DNA of 64,000 nt from Aureimonas pseudogalii. GTDB taxonomy: Bacteria; Pseudomonadota; Alphaproteobacteria; Rhizobiales; Rhizobiaceae. Location: assembly GCF_014196835.1 (NCBI RefSeq), contig NZ_JACIEK010000001.1, forward strand, positions 186,001 to 250,000, given 5' to 3'. Shown here piece after piece: positions 49,468-58,746 of the stretch. Under the pieces are notes generated by a model. That model saw nothing but the letters and a program-made list of their open reading frames with translations, was not told where the DNA came from and did not search any database. Numbering within the stretch: position 1 is the first letter of the stretch; every line of letters starts with the position of its first letter. A program made the translations under genes and the position numbers.

Positions 49468-50496
49468 TCAGGCCTCGTCGCGCTCGCTGAGATCGAGCCG
49501 GCCCTCGGCCGAGAGGCGGAGCGCGGCGGCCGCGATCGACCGGCGGGCCGTCGTCACCGCGTCGGCGGCGATGGCGTCGCCCCGTGCCAGCTCGGCTTCG
49601 ACCATGCGCCGCGAGCGGGCGCCGAGTGCGGCCAGGACCGCTTCCTTCAGCTCGTCCGATGCCCCGGACAGCGACTGCGTCACCGTCTCCGTCGGGATCG
49701 CGTCGAAGAGCAGCAGGCGCGACTTGCGCGGCAGCGCGGTGATGTCGTCGAAGGCGAAGAGCAACTTGCGAAGCGCCTCGGCCTCCTCGGGCTCGCTCTG
49801 CTCGATCGACTGGAGGAGGTCGTCCGTCTGGCGCTTCTCCATCCGGTTGACGATCTCGGCGAGCGTGGCGTGGCGCGCCTTGCGCTCGGCCCCGTTGGAG
49901 CCGGCCACGAAGGTCTCGCGCAGGCGCCCCTCGATCATCCGCGCCATCTGGTCGCTCGGCGGCTTGGCCGAGAGCATGCGGCGCACGACGTCGTTGCGCA
50001 GCGGCCCCTCGAAGCTGGCGACCACGGCGGCCGCGACCTCGGCCTTCAGCCGCTGCAGCGTGTAGGCGATGACCTGTGGATGCTCCTTGAGGAGGAGCGC
50101 CGTCAGCGGCTGGGCGCCGAGCTGCTCGATCTCGTACCACACCGGCAGGGCGTCGGCGTCTTCGGGCGCGTCCTCGCCCTCGAAAACCCTCGCGATCTCT
50201 TCCGACGACAGCGAGATGCGCAGGAGCTTGTTGAGTTCGCCGTCGAGGCCCGCGAGCCCCGGACCGGCCCGGAACGCCTCCTGAAACTCGGCGACGATCT
50301 CGTCGAGTTCGAGCGCGGTGACCGGCTGCTGGAGCGCCGCCCCCTGGCGGAGCGTCTTGATCTCCTCGGCGCTGAAATGTTTGAGGAGCTTGGCCGCTCC
50401 GTCCCCGCCCATGGCGAGGAGCAGGATCGCCGCGCGGGCAGCGCCCGACTTCGGCGGCCCTTCGAGCTCCAGCGTCGTGTAGGATCCCAGCATCAT
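49468..50496 (-). CDS. fliG: Motor switch protein FliG
   Basis: A 342-residue rotor protein that contacts FliF, FliM and MotA. ARAAILLLAMGGDGAAKLLK marks the N-terminal domain. The EHPQVIAYTL motif (about residue 138), a FliG hallmark, is present. The C-terminal torque domain contains the charged helix SRLLLFDAIPTETVTQSL. ATG follows MM; either start is possible. It follows fliN after 7 bp. Confidence 0.95.
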   Translation of the reverse strand: MMLGSYTTLELEGPPKSGAARAAILLLAMGGDGAAKLLKHFSAEEIKTLRQGAALQQPVTALELDEIVAEFQEAFRAGPGLAGLDGELNKLLRISLSSEEIARVFEGEDAPEDADALPVWYEIEQLGAQPLTALLLKEHPQVIAYTLQRLKAEVAAAVVASFEGPLRNDVVRRMLSAKPPSDQMARMIEGRLRETFVAGSNGAERKARHATLAEIVNRMEKRQTDDLLQSIEQSEPEEAEALRKLLFAFDDITALPRKSRLLLFDAIPTETVTQSLSGASDELKEAVLAALGARSRRMVEAELARGDAIAADAVTTARRSIAAAALRLSAEGRLDLSERDEA

Positions 50497-50503
50497 CGGG
50501 GGA

Positions 50504-50914
50504 TCAGTTGGCCGAGGTCTTCGAACGAGGCTGGCGGGCCGTCGGCGAGACGATCTCGGTGAGCGTGATGCCGAAGCGCTGCTCCTCGTTCTCGAGCACG
50601 ACCACTTCGCCGCGCGCCACGATACGGCCGTTGACGATGAGATCGACGGGGTCGGTGATGTTGGTGTCGAGCTTCACCACGGCGCCGCGTCCGAGCTTCA
50701 TCAGGTTGGCCACCGGCATCACCGTCGAGCCCAGCACGACCTGCATGGTCACGGGGATGTTCATGATGACGTCGAGATTGGGCGTTACTTCGGCGGCGGG
50801 CACCATCGGCTCGTCGGCGAAGGTGGGCATCGCCTCCTCGGCGAAATCGGTTTCCATCGTGCCGAAGTCGGTCGCGAAGGTCTCCGTCTCGAGTTCCATC
50901 GTTTCGTTTTCCAT
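50504..50914 (-). CDS. fliN: Motor switch protein FliN
   Basis: A 136-residue C-ring protein. An acidic N-terminal region (METETxxx-type, many E and D) precedes the SpoA domain: VTMQVVLGSTVMPVANLMKL, GRGAVVKLDTNITDPVDLIV and NGRIVARGEVVVLENEEQRF. The ATG at 50914 was chosen because GAGGA lies 8-9 nt upstream. It lies between the 116-aa gene and fliG. Confidence 0.95.
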   Translation of the reverse strand: MENETMELETETFATDFGTMETDFAEEAMPTFADEPMVPAAEVTPNLDVIMNIPVTMQVVLGSTVMPVANLMKLGRGAVVKLDTNITDPVDLIVNGRIVARGEVVVLENEEQRFGITLTEIVSPTARQPRSKTSAN

Positions 50915-50992
50915 GCGAGCAGTCCTCAAGAAGTCCGTGAGATCCGGGGAGAGCCGGCCGCTCCGGGGAGCGAGGGCGGCCGATCCTGTTCG

Positions 50993-51343
50993 TTAACGAA
51001 TAGCGACCGAGACTGACGCGAGGCGGGAGTTCTCGTTGTCGACGGCGATCGGCAGGGTGCGCCGGCGCTCGTAGCTGTCGAGCAGGATCTCCAGCCGCTC
51101 GCCGAGCTCGCGTGCCTCGCCGGTGCGCTCTTCGAGAGCCTGCAGCGTGCGCACGCCCTCGCTCTTCAGAAGGATCACCGCATGGGCGGCACGGTTGATC
51201 GAGGCGTCGGCCTCCTGCAACACCGCACGAAGCGAGGATTCGTCGGAGCGCAGCTTGCGAAGCTCGCGGTACATCGCTCCGGTGCGCCAGCTGGTGAAGG
51301 CGAGCGCGCCGACGAGAACGGCGTCAATCAGCCAGGATGTCAT
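50993..51343 (-). CDS. Membrane-anchored conserved flagellar-cluster protein (DUF6468-like)
   Basis: A 116-residue protein with one N-terminal membrane helix (WLIDAVLVGALAFTSW) and a coiled coil (LRKLRSDESSLRAVLQEADA onward). It resembles the small protein next to fliM in many alphaproteobacteria (DUF6468), of unknown function. It overlaps the 3' end of fliM by 20 bp, so the two are coupled. It may tune switch or stator assembly, by context only. Confidence 0.72.
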   Translation of the reverse strand: MTSWLIDAVLVGALAFTSWRTGAMYRELRKLRSDESSLRAVLQEADASINRAAHAVILLKSEGVRTLQALEERTGEARELGERLEILLDSYERRRTLPIAVDNENSRLASVSVAIR

Positions 51344-52268
51344 CGATGAACTCCTCGGTCGGGTCGACGTTTTCTTCGATGCGGATCATGTAGCTGTCGC
51401 GCGAGCGGCCCATGTGGCCGCGGAACAGGCGCTGGCCCTCGCACTCGATGAGGACGAGGCTTTCCATCGTCGCGTCGAGCGCGATGGTCTGCCCGATCTG
51501 CAGCGTCGCCAGGGCGCCGAGCGTCATCGGTTGTTCGGCGAGGATCGCGCTCACCCTCATGTCGGCCTTCTGGAAGCCGGCCTCGAGGTCGCGCGCCCAG
51601 CCCTCGTCGACGATCGAGGGCGCCTCGTCCGGCACGACGCTGAACACGCGCTTGTGTGGCGCCAGCACCGCCTCGGGAATGGCGATCCGCAAGGCGGCCT
51701 CGCAACGCCCGATCGCGACGCGGAAGCGGAACTCAACGAAGTTGCGCGCCTCGTCGGGCAGCATCGCATCGAGCACCGCGCCGACGTTCTCGGCCACCAG
51801 CCGGTCGGTCGTCATCATTAGCGGCAGGATGTCGGCGAAGGCGGCGTTGCCGGTCTCGACGAAGGCACGCATGGCGTTGTCGGCGAAGAACTTGGAGACG
51901 CTGGTCAGCGCCCGGTTCGCCTCGATCCGGTCGCGCCCGTCGCCGCCGAAGGCCGCTTCGGACACGGTGTCGGCGAAGCGCGCGTCGGTGGTCACGAGAA
52001 CGGTCTCGCGGAACTTCGGCGAGCGCACCGTCAGCGCGAGCTGGGTCTCGGAGGCCTCCAACGCGGCGACCGAGAAAGCGAAGGACGACAAGGCGGTGAA
52101 TTCGACGCGCACCGGCGAGGCGTAGGTCGCGTTCAGCTTGGCGGTGGCCGCCTCCGCCCAGCGCGCGGCGATGAGGCCGAGGCGGGGGAACCGGTGCGGG
52201 TCCATCCGGGCGACGGCGCGAAGGCGCTCGCCGACATTGCCGAGTTTGGGATCGCTCAACGTATCCAT
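51324..52268 (-). CDS. fliM: Motor switch protein FliM (divergent)
   Basis: A 314-residue C-ring protein. The C-terminal SpoA domain (RVSAILAEQPMTLGALATLQ, then IGQTIALDATMESLVLIECE) is clear. The middle domain is weakly conserved. The N terminus (MDTLSDPKLGNVGERLRAVA) lacks the LSQxEIDALL peptide that binds CheY-P in most bacteria, in keeping with divergent rhizobial FliM. It lies 10 bp after motA and overlaps the next gene by 20 bp. Confidence 0.9.
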   Translation of the reverse strand: MDTLSDPKLGNVGERLRAVARMDPHRFPRLGLIAARWAEAATAKLNATYASPVRVEFTALSSFAFSVAALEASETQLALTVRSPKFRETVLVTTDARFADTVSEAAFGGDGRDRIEANRALTSVSKFFADNAMRAFVETGNAAFADILPLMMTTDRLVAENVGAVLDAMLPDEARNFVEFRFRVAIGRCEAALRIAIPEAVLAPHKRVFSVVPDEAPSIVDEGWARDLEAGFQKADMRVSAILAEQPMTLGALATLQIGQTIALDATMESLVLIECEGQRLFRGHMGRSRDSYMIRIEENVDPTEEFIDDILAD

Positions 52269-52278
52269 CCCGTCCTCC

Positions 52279-53148
52279 TTATGCCGCTGCCGGGGCCGGG
52301 CCGCCGATGGTCTCGGCCTCGACCTGGTCGATCGTCGGGCGGTCGTAGGCGGAGATCGCCTTGCGGCCGTATTCGAGCGCCACCTGCGGCAGGGCGCCGT
52401 TCATGTAGGCGATGAGCGTCTGCTTCATGATGATGTACATGCGCATCTTCTTCTCGCGCACCGTCTTCACCTTGGCTGCCAGCGGCGCGAAGATGCCGTA
52501 GGAGAAGAAGATGCCGGCGAAGGTGCCCACGAGCGCGGCGCCGATGAGATGGCCCAGCACTTCCGGCGACTGGTCGAGCGCGCCCATGGCGTGGACGATG
52601 CCGAGCACCGCCGCGATGATGCCGAGAGCGGGCAGGCCGTCGGCGACCTCCTGGAGCGCGTGCTTGGGCTTCAACTGGTCGCGAGCCACCGTTTGGATCT
52701 CTTCTTCCATCAGCGCCTCGATCTCGTGCGGACGGGCGTTGCCGATGATGATGAGGCGGCAGTAGTCGCAGATGAAGTTGGTCATCGGCTGGTTCTTCAG
52801 GATGCTCGGGAAGGCGCTGAAGATCGGCGATTCGGCGGGGTTGTCGACATGCGCCTCGACCTCGGAGCGCGACTTGGAACGCATCTCGCGCATCAGCGAA
52901 TGCAGGAGGCTGAGCAGGTCGAGATAGTCGCGCTGCTTGGGAACGGCGTTGGTGAAGGCCTCCTTGAGCGCCTTTCCGGTGTCCTTCACGACCTTCATGT
53001 TGTTGGCCATGAGGAAGGCGCCGAGCGCGGCACCGAGAATGATCACCAGCTCGTAGGGCTGCCACAGCACGTACATGTGGCCGCCCGAGGCGACGTAGCC
53101 GCCGAGCACGCAGCCGATGGTCACCACGAGGCCGAGAAGAATACCCAT
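52279..53148 (-). CDS. motA: Stator protein MotA
   Basis: A 289-residue stator subunit with four membrane helices (about residues 2-22, 33-52, 173-193 and 205-225). Family features are [19 protein letters not shown] and the [20 protein letters not shown] stretch between helices 2 and 3. The large cytoplasmic loop bears charged residues for FliG contact. It heads motA-fliM-(116 aa)-fliN-fliG-flhB on the minus strand, divergent from flgF. Confidence 0.97.
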   Translation of the reverse strand: MGILLGLVVTIGCVLGGYVASGGHMYVLWQPYELVIILGAALGAFLMANNMKVVKDTGKALKEAFTNAVPKQRDYLDLLSLLHSLMREMRSKSRSEVEAHVDNPAESPIFSAFPSILKNQPMTNFICDYCRLIIIGNARPHEIEALMEEEIQTVARDQLKPKHALQEVADGLPALGIIAAVLGIVHAMGALDQSPEVLGHLIGAALVGTFAGIFFSYGIFAPLAAKVKTVREKKMRMYIIMKQTLIAYMNGALPQVALEYGRKAISAYDRPTIDQVEAETIGGPAPAAA

Positions 53149-53349
53149 CGGAAGTCCCTATCAGTTCGGAAGTCGGGTCGATGATTAGGAGGGCCGACTT
53201 GCGCGAGACTGTGCGCTGCACGAAGGCTCGGGAACCATTCCGCCTCGTCAGCTTCGGTCCATTTGCGTCCGGCAGAATGGCCGGGAACGAAGCCCCTTCG
53301 CGGGCGGCTCGTCCTTGGTGGGGCGCTCCCGCCGGGCGTCGCCCGCCTG

Positions 53350-53398
53350 CCCCCCTCCGCCCCCGCTTCCCTGCCCCGCCCATCCCTGCCCCCGCCCC
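53350..53398 (-). other. G-tract cluster between motA and flgF (possible G-quadruplex)
   Basis: The minus strand has eight runs of three or more G within 49 nt (lengths about 4, 5, 3, 3, 4, 3, 5 and 6), separated by 1-5 nt. It lies just before the flgF start and about 200 bp upstream of motA. This density is enough for intramolecular G-quadruplexes. Confidence 0.6.
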
Positions 53399-53424
53399 TC
53401 TGCGACGACCGAGAGCCGCATCCC

Positions 53425-54150
53425 ATGCAGACATCCCTTCCCGTCGCCCTCTCCGCGCAGCTCGCGATGGAGAAGCGGCTCGACACGATCGCCAACAATC
53501 TCGCCAACACGCGCACCGCCGGCTTTCGCTCCGAGGAGGTGAAGTTCGACACCTATCTCTCGAAAGCCGCGGCGCGCCCGGTCGCCTTCGTGTCGGAAGG
53601 GCAGTCCTACATCTCGACCCGTGCCGGCGAGCTCACGCAGACCGGCAACGGCATGGACATCGCGGTGGCCGGCGAGGCCTTCTTCGCCATCCAGGGCAAG
53701 GGCGGCACCGTCTACACCCGCGACGGGCGCCTGCAGATGCGCGACACCGGCGAGTTGCAGACCCTCAACGGCGAGGCCGTGCTCGACGTCGGCGGCGCGC
53801 CCATCCAGCTCGATCCCAACGGCGGACCGATCTCGGTCGCCCATGACGGCATGATCACCCAGAACGGCGGTCAGCTCGGCGCCATCGGCCTCTTCGCCAT
53901 GGCGCCCGGCAGCAACCTGACGCGGGCGGGCACCTCGGGCGTGGTGCCCGACAAACCGGCGGTGCCCGTGGTCGAGTTCGGCAGCACCCATATCGCGCAG
54001 GGCTACGTCGAGGGCTCCAACGTCAACCCGATCCTCGAGATGACGCGGCTCATCTCGGTGCAGCGCGCCTTCGAACAGGCCGCCAACCTGACGCAGACCA
54101 CAGAATCCTCGCTCTCCTCCGCCATCAGCATGCTGGGTGGCCAGAAATGA
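53425..54150 (+). CDS. flgF: Proximal rod protein FlgF
   Basis: A 241-residue rod subunit. MQTSLPVALSAQLAMEKRLD, then NNLANTRTAGFRSEEV, and the C-terminal helix ILEMTRLISVQRAFEQAANL define it. The N-terminal part of the open frame (before MQTSL) is proline-rich and was rejected. Its ribosome-binding site is weak. The stop overlaps the fliI start by 4 bp (ATGA), so the pair is coupled. It is divergent from motA. Confidence 0.95.
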   Translation: MQTSLPVALSAQLAMEKRLDTIANNLANTRTAGFRSEEVKFDTYLSKAAARPVAFVSEGQSYISTRAGELTQTGNGMDIAVAGEAFFAIQGKGGTVYTRDGRLQMRDTGELQTLNGEAVLDVGGAPIQLDPNGGPISVAHDGMITQNGGQLGAIGLFAMAPGSNLTRAGTSGVVPDKPAVPVVEFGSTHIAQGYVEGSNVNPILEMTRLISVQRAFEQAANLTQTTESSLSSAISMLGGQK

Positions 54151-55478
54151 TCGCACCGGCCCGGAAGGCCGTCGATCTCGCAGCCCTGTCGCAGCCGCGC
54201 ATCCGCGTCAGCGGCCATGTCGTCGACGTCTCGCCGCAGTCCTTCCGCGTGGCGGGCCTCAGTCCCTTCGTGCGCCTCGGCGACTGCATCGTCTGCGACG
54301 GGCCCGACGGCGAGGAGCTCGGCGAGGTCGTGCGCGTCGAGGAGCAGGCCGCGACCGTGAAGCCGTTCGCCGTACGCTTCCAGAGTGGCGTTCGCACGCT
54401 CGCCTGGAAGACCGGGCCGATCACCGTCTCGCCGGCGCAGAGTTGGAAGGGCCGCACGATCGACGCGTTCGGGCGCCCCTGCGACGATCTCGGCCCGGTC
54501 GAGCCCGGCCCCGTCGCCTACCTCACCGACACGCTTCCCGATGCCGCGATGCGCCGCGGGCGCATCAAGGACGCGGTCGCCACGCAGGTGAAGGCGATCG
54601 ACATCTTCACCCCCCTCGTGCGCGGCCAGCGCATGGGCATCTTCGCGGGATCGGGCGTCGGCAAGTCGACGCTGATGGGCATGCTGGCGCGCGCGCCCGG
54701 CTTCGACACCGTGGTGGTGGCGCTCGTCGGCGAGCGCGGACGCGAGGTGCGCGAGTTCCTCGAAGAGACGATGCGCGGCGAGCTCGGCCGCGTCGTCACG
54801 GTGGTCGCCACCGGCGACGAGAGCGCCATGATGCGGCGCCTCGCGCCCAAGACCGCGATGACCGTCGCCGAATATTTCCGCGACCAGGGCGAGCACGTGC
54901 TGCTCATCGTCGATTCCGTCACGCGCCTCGCCCATGCCGCGCGCGACGTGGCGCTCGCCGCCGGCGAGCCGCCGGTGGCCCGCGGCTATCCGCCGTCGGT
55001 CTTTTCCGAACTGCCGCGCCTTCTGGAACGCGCCGGCCCCGGCGCGGAGGGATCGGGCACGATCACCGGGCTCTTCGCGGTGCTCGTCGACGGCGACGAC
55101 CACAACGAGCCGATCGCCGACGCCATCCGCGGCACGCTCGACGGGCATATCGTGCTCGACCGCGCGATCGCCGAGGAGGGCCGCTTCCCCGCGATCGACG
55201 TGTTGAAGTCGATCTCTCGTCTCGCCGACCTCGCCTGGTCGGGCGAGGAGCGCGAGCTCGTCTCGCGCCTGCGCGCGATGATCGCGCGCTACGAGGACAC
55301 GCGGGACCTCCGCCTTCTCGGCGGCTACCAGCGCGGCGCCGACGCCACGCTCGACCAGGCCATCGACCTCGTGCCGCATGTCTACGGCAACCTGATGCAA
55401 CATCCCGGCGACGCGACGGTGACGAAACCCTTCGAGGAGCTGTCGATGCGTCTGAAGGCCGGGATGACCGGGGGCTGA
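54147..55478 (+). CDS. fliI: Flagellar export ATPase FliI
   Basis: A 443-residue F1-beta-like ATPase that unloads export substrates. Walker A AGSGVGKST lies at about residues 167-175, and Walker B LLIVDSVTRLAHA near residue 253. The sensor region RGYPPSVFSELPRLLERAG is typical. It is coupled to flgF and ends 143 bp before the convergent pyrimidine-operon binding protein. Confidence 0.97.
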   Translation: MIAPARKAVDLAALSQPRIRVSGHVVDVSPQSFRVAGLSPFVRLGDCIVCDGPDGEELGEVVRVEEQAATVKPFAVRFQSGVRTLAWKTGPITVSPAQSWKGRTIDAFGRPCDDLGPVEPGPVAYLTDTLPDAAMRRGRIKDAVATQVKAIDIFTPLVRGQRMGIFAGSGVGKSTLMGMLARAPGFDTVVVALVGERGREVREFLEETMRGELGRVVTVVATGDESAMMRRLAPKTAMTVAEYFRDQGEHVLLIVDSVTRLAHAARDVALAAGEPPVARGYPPSVFSELPRLLERAGPGAEGSGTITGLFAVLVDGDDHNEPIADAIRGTLDGHIVLDRAIAEEGRFPAIDVLKSISRLADLAWSGEERELVSRLRAMIARYEDTRDLRLLGGYQRGADATLDQAIDLVPHVYGNLMQHPGDATVTKPFEELSMRLKAGMTGG

Positions 55479-55543
55479 CCGGCGAGAGGACCGCGGGCAC
55501 CGGGCGAAGACCGCCGGCTCTCCCATCGCCTCCTCGGCGTCGT

Positions 55544-55565
55544 CGTCCCGGCGCGAGCCGGGACG
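55544..55565. terminator. Hairpin between convergent fliI and the NMT1-like gene
   Basis: A perfect 9-bp stem CGTCCCGGC/GCCGGGACG with a 4-nt GCGA loop. There is no T-run, so it may act as a weak or Rho-assisted terminator for either gene. Confidence 0.55.
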
Positions 55566-55621
55566 ATCACAGGCCGGCAGAGCAAGCGTGCGACGCGCCG
55601 CCGCCCCGCCTCTCGCCTGCC

Positions 55622-56617
55622 TTACGGCAGCGTCTTCATCTTGTCGGTCACCACGCTCGTCCAGGCACCGGCCGGCTGCTTCGTGATCACGGGATCGGAG
55701 CCGCCGCCCATCAGCACCGCCACGGTGCTCTCGGCCGCCTTCGTGTCGAGCGTCCCGTCCGAGTCGCCGACCAGCTTCACGACCTCGCCCACCATGCGCT
55801 TCTGGTGCTCCTCGGTCTGGGCACCCGTCGTGTCGTTGTCGAGGACGATGGTCGCCGCCTCGTCCGGGTTGGCGGCGGCGTACTGCCAGCCCTTCATCGA
55901 AGCCTTCACGAAGCGGGCGAGCTTGTCCACGGTCGCGGGGTCGGCGAGTTTCGCCTCGGTCGTGTAGAGCCCGTCCTCCAGCGTCGCGACGCCCTGGTCC
56001 TCGTATTTGAAGACCGTCAGCTGGTCGGCGGGGAGCCCCGCGTCGATCACCTGCCAATATTCGTTGTATGTCATGGTCGAGATGCAGTCGGCCTGCTTCT
56101 GGATCAGCGGATCGACGTTGAAGCCCTGCTTGATGACGGTGACGCCGTCCGCCCCGCCCTGCGTGGAAAGCTTCAGCTTCGACATCCACGAGAGGAACGG
56201 ATACTCGTTGCCCGAGAACCAGACGCCGAGCGTCTTGCCCTTGAAGTCCGCGGGCGCGGCGATGCCCGTCTCCTTGCGGCAGGTCAGTTCCATGCCCGAG
56301 GCCTTGAACGGCTGGGCGATGTTGACGAGCGGCAGCCCCTTCTCGCGCGCCGCGAGCGCGGCGGGCATCCAGTCGACGATGACATCGGCCCCGCCGCCCG
56401 CGATCACCTGTTCGGGCGCGACGTCCGGGCCGCCCGGCTTGATGGTCACGTCGAGGTTCGCCTCGTCGTAATAGCCCTTTTCCTTGGCCACGTAGTAGCC
56501 GGCGAACTGGCCCTGGGTCACCCATTTCAGCTGCAGCGTCAGCGCATCCGCGGCGCCGGAGATGCCGGTCGAGGCGCCGAGCGCGATGAGGGCGCCGGCG
56601 AGGATGGAGGTCTTCAT
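55622..56617 (-). CDS. NMT1/THI5-like ABC transporter substrate-binding protein
   Basis: A 331-residue periplasmic binding protein of the NMT1/THI5 superfamily, whose members bind pyrimidine-related compounds, riboflavin precursors or sulfonates. A signal peptide (residues about 1-22) precedes LQLKWVTQGQFAGYYVAKEK, GYYDEANLDV and the PGGPDVAPEQVIAGGGAD ligand region. It is the last gene of the pyrimidine operon, 36 bp after its permease gene. Context suggests that the ligand is a pyrimidine base or its breakdown product. Confidence 0.9.
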   Translation of the reverse strand: MKTSILAGALIALGASTGISGAADALTLQLKWVTQGQFAGYYVAKEKGYYDEANLDVTIKPGGPDVAPEQVIAGGGADVIVDWMPAALAAREKGLPLVNIAQPFKASGMELTCRKETGIAAPADFKGKTLGVWFSGNEYPFLSWMSKLKLSTQGGADGVTVIKQGFNVDPLIQKQADCISTMTYNEYWQVIDAGLPADQLTVFKYEDQGVATLEDGLYTTEAKLADPATVDKLARFVKASMKGWQYAAANPDEAATIVLDNDTTGAQTEEHQKRMVGEVVKLVGDSDGTLDTKAAESTVAVLMGGGSDPVITKQPAGAWTSVVTDKMKTLP

Positions 56618-56653
56618 GCGCTTCGGTCTCCTGCTGCGGTGGGTGATGAGGGT

Positions 56654-57631
56654 TCAGGCGCCCCGCATCGAGGGGTGCCAGAAGGTGACGAGCCGCTCGA
56701 TCGCGCTCACGCCGGCATAGAACAGCGAACCGGCGATCGCGGCGACCACGATCTCGGCCCAGACCATGTCGGTGTTCAGCCGGCCGATCTCGGCCGAGAT
56801 GCGAAAGCCCATGCCGACGATCGGCGTGCCGAAGAACTCCGCCACGATGGCCCCGATCAGCGCCAGCGTCGAGTTGATCTTGAGCGCATTGAAGACGAAG
56901 GGCATGGCGGCGGGCAGCCGCAGCTTCAGCAGCGTCGCGCGCGGCGAGGCGCCGTAGGTGCGCATGAGGTCGCGCTCCATCGCGCCGGCCGCCGCAAGTC
57001 CTGCCACGGTGTTCACCAGCATCGGGAAGAAGGTCATGACCACGACCACGGCCGCCTTGGACGGCCAGTCGAAGCCGAACCACATCACCATGATCGGCGC
57101 GACGCCGATGATCGGCAGCGCCGAGACGAGATTGCCGATCGGCAACAGACCGCGCCGGAGGAAGGGCGATCGGTCGATGAGGATGGCCGCGAGGAAGCCC
57201 GCGCCGCAGCCCATCGCGTAGCCGGCGATCACGGCTTTCAAAAAGGTCTGGCGAAAGTCGGCCCAGAGGATCGGCAGCGAGGCGGCGAACCGCTCGGCGA
57301 TCATCGAGGGCGCCGGCAGCAGCACGACGGGCACGTTCAGCCCGCGCACGGCGAGTTCCCAGAGCGCCAGCAGCGTCAGTCCGAACAGCGCGGGAACGAC
57401 GATCCCAAGCGCGCGGCGGGCCACCACCCCGGCGGGATCGAGCGCGGCGAGCGTGGCGGTGAGCCGCCATGCGGCCAGCCAGAAGAGGAACGCTGCGAGC
57501 GCGACGAGAAGACCGGACGCTCCTGCACCGATCAGGGCGAAGGCGGTGGCCAGGGCGACCAGAGCCACGCCGGTGGTGACCACGATCCTCGATCCGGCCG
57601 GCTGGTTCAGGAGCGATGCGACGCGGCTCAT
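56654..57631 (-). CDS. ABC transporter permease (pyrimidine-type, second)
   Basis: A 325-residue inner-membrane permease of the SsuC/TauC type. It has two to three extra hydrophobic segments at the N terminus (about residues 17-55) before the core. The ATPase-docking loop is DLMRTYGASPRATLLKLRLP. GLTLLALWELAVRGLNVPVV and SALPIIGVAPIMVMWFG are typical. ATG overlaps the preceding permease stop by 4 bp. The two different permeases would form a heterodimer. Confidence 0.9.
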   Translation of the reverse strand: MSRVASLLNQPAGSRIVVTTGVALVALATAFALIGAGASGLLVALAAFLFWLAAWRLTATLAALDPAGVVARRALGIVVPALFGLTLLALWELAVRGLNVPVVLLPAPSMIAERFAASLPILWADFRQTFLKAVIAGYAMGCGAGFLAAILIDRSPFLRRGLLPIGNLVSALPIIGVAPIMVMWFGFDWPSKAAVVVVMTFFPMLVNTVAGLAAAGAMERDLMRTYGASPRATLLKLRLPAAMPFVFNALKINSTLALIGAIVAEFFGTPIVGMGFRISAEIGRLNTDMVWAEIVVAAIAGSLFYAGVSAIERLVTFWHPSMRGA

Positions 57632-58569
57632 GGCCGCTCTCCCATGCGACGGCGCGCCGCGGTTTCGGCGAGGCCGATCAGCGCCACGAGGATCGCCGCC
57701 AGCGCCGAAGCCGTGACCAGCGCCGACCAGATCTGGATCGTCTGTCCGTAATAGGAGCCGGCGAGAAGGCGCGCGCCGAGGCCGGCCACCGCGCCGGTCG
57801 GCAGCTCGCCGACGATGGCGCCGACGAGCGCCGCGGCGACCGCGATCTTCATCGAGGCGAAGAGGAAGGGCAGCGACGCCGGAAACCGCAGCTTGGCGAG
57901 CACTTGGCTCCGCGTCGCGCCGTAGGTGCGCATGAGGTCGAGATGCATCCGGTCGGGCGAGCGCAGGCCCTTCACCATGCCGACCGCGACGGGGAAGAAC
58001 GAGAGATAGGTCGCGATGATCGCCTTCGGCACCAGCCCGGCGACGCCGACCGCGTTGAGGACGACGATGATCATCGGCGCGACCGCGAGGATCGGGATGG
58101 TCTGCGAGGCGATGATCCAGGGCATCAGCGAGCGGTCGAGCGTGCGCGAATGCAGGATGCCGACCGCCAGCGCGACCCCGAGCAGCGATCCCATCGCGAA
58201 GCCGAGCAGCGTCGAGGCGAGCGTCACCTGCGCGTGGAAGATCAGCGAGCGCGGCGAGGTCGGCCTCACCCCGACCGTCGTCTTCCAGATCTCGGCCACG
58301 ATCTGGTGCGGCGCCGGCAGGATCGGCCGCTCCGCGCTCCAGGTCGCGGCGACGTGCTGCGCGGCGTCGAAGGGCTGGCCGGCGCGGGCCAGCCTGTCGC
58401 CCTCGGTCTGCCAGTTCATGACGACGGCGCCGGCATACCAGAGCGCGAGGATGGCGAGGACGACGGCGAGGACCGGCACGCCGCGGGCCTGCAGGACGCG
58501 CGCCCGAAGACCAACGGGCGTAGAAAGGCCGATGCCGGCGCCGGGCTCGGCCAGCGGCGCGGCGCTCAC
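57628..58569 (-). CDS. ABC transporter permease (pyrimidine-type, first)
   Basis: A 313-residue permease of the same family as its neighbour. The docking loop is DLMRTYGATRSQVLAKLRFP, and MPWIIASQTIPILAVAPMIIV lies before it. A long N-terminal region with one membrane segment (about residues 28-48) precedes a periplasmic loop. GTG start (V/M-SAAPLAEPG). It lies 177 bp after the ATPase gene; the gap holds two hairpins. Confidence 0.9.
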   Translation of the reverse strand: MSAAPLAEPGAGIGLSTPVGLRARVLQARGVPVLAVVLAILALWYAGAVVMNWQTEGDRLARAGQPFDAAQHVAATWSAERPILPAPHQIVAEIWKTTVGVRPTSPRSLIFHAQVTLASTLLGFAMGSLLGVALAVGILHSRTLDRSLMPWIIASQTIPILAVAPMIIVVLNAVGVAGLVPKAIIATYLSFFPVAVGMVKGLRSPDRMHLDLMRTYGATRSQVLAKLRFPASLPFLFASMKIAVAAALVGAIVGELPTGAVAGLGARLLAGSYYGQTIQIWSALVTASALAAILVALIGLAETAARRRMGERP

Positions 58570-58670
58570 GGATGCCCCCTCGGCCGCCCGTTCAGGGCAT
58601 CGTCTCCCTTGATGGACGAAGTGCGGCGTGGGCTCGGCGATCGAAAGCCCGTCTCCCTGGCAGGCACCGA

Positions 58671-58721
58671 CGCTCCCCCGCGCCCCTCCGGGGAACGAGG
58701 GAGCGCGAGCATGAGCTCGCG
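58671..58721 (-). other. Intercistronic stem-loops between ATPase and permease genes
   Basis: CGCTCCC/GGGAGCG (58671-58677 with 58699-58705) and CGCGAGC/GCTCGCG (58704-58710 with 58715-58721). There is no T-run. They may reduce expression of the downstream permeases or stabilise the upstream mRNA. Confidence 0.5.
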
Positions 58722-58746
58722 GACGGGCGAGGGTTTCGCAGCCATT

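Noticed and set aside
54003-57470. 1155-codon minus-strand open frame opposite flgF/fliI and into the NMT1 region.
   Set aside because: It runs antisense to flgF and fliI, which have intact motifs, and out of frame through the NMT1-like gene. No domains are visible.
54137-57751. 1204-codon plus-strand open frame over fliI and the pyrimidine transporter genes.
   Set aside because: Out of frame with fliI and antisense to the transporter genes. Arg/His/Asp-rich shadow.
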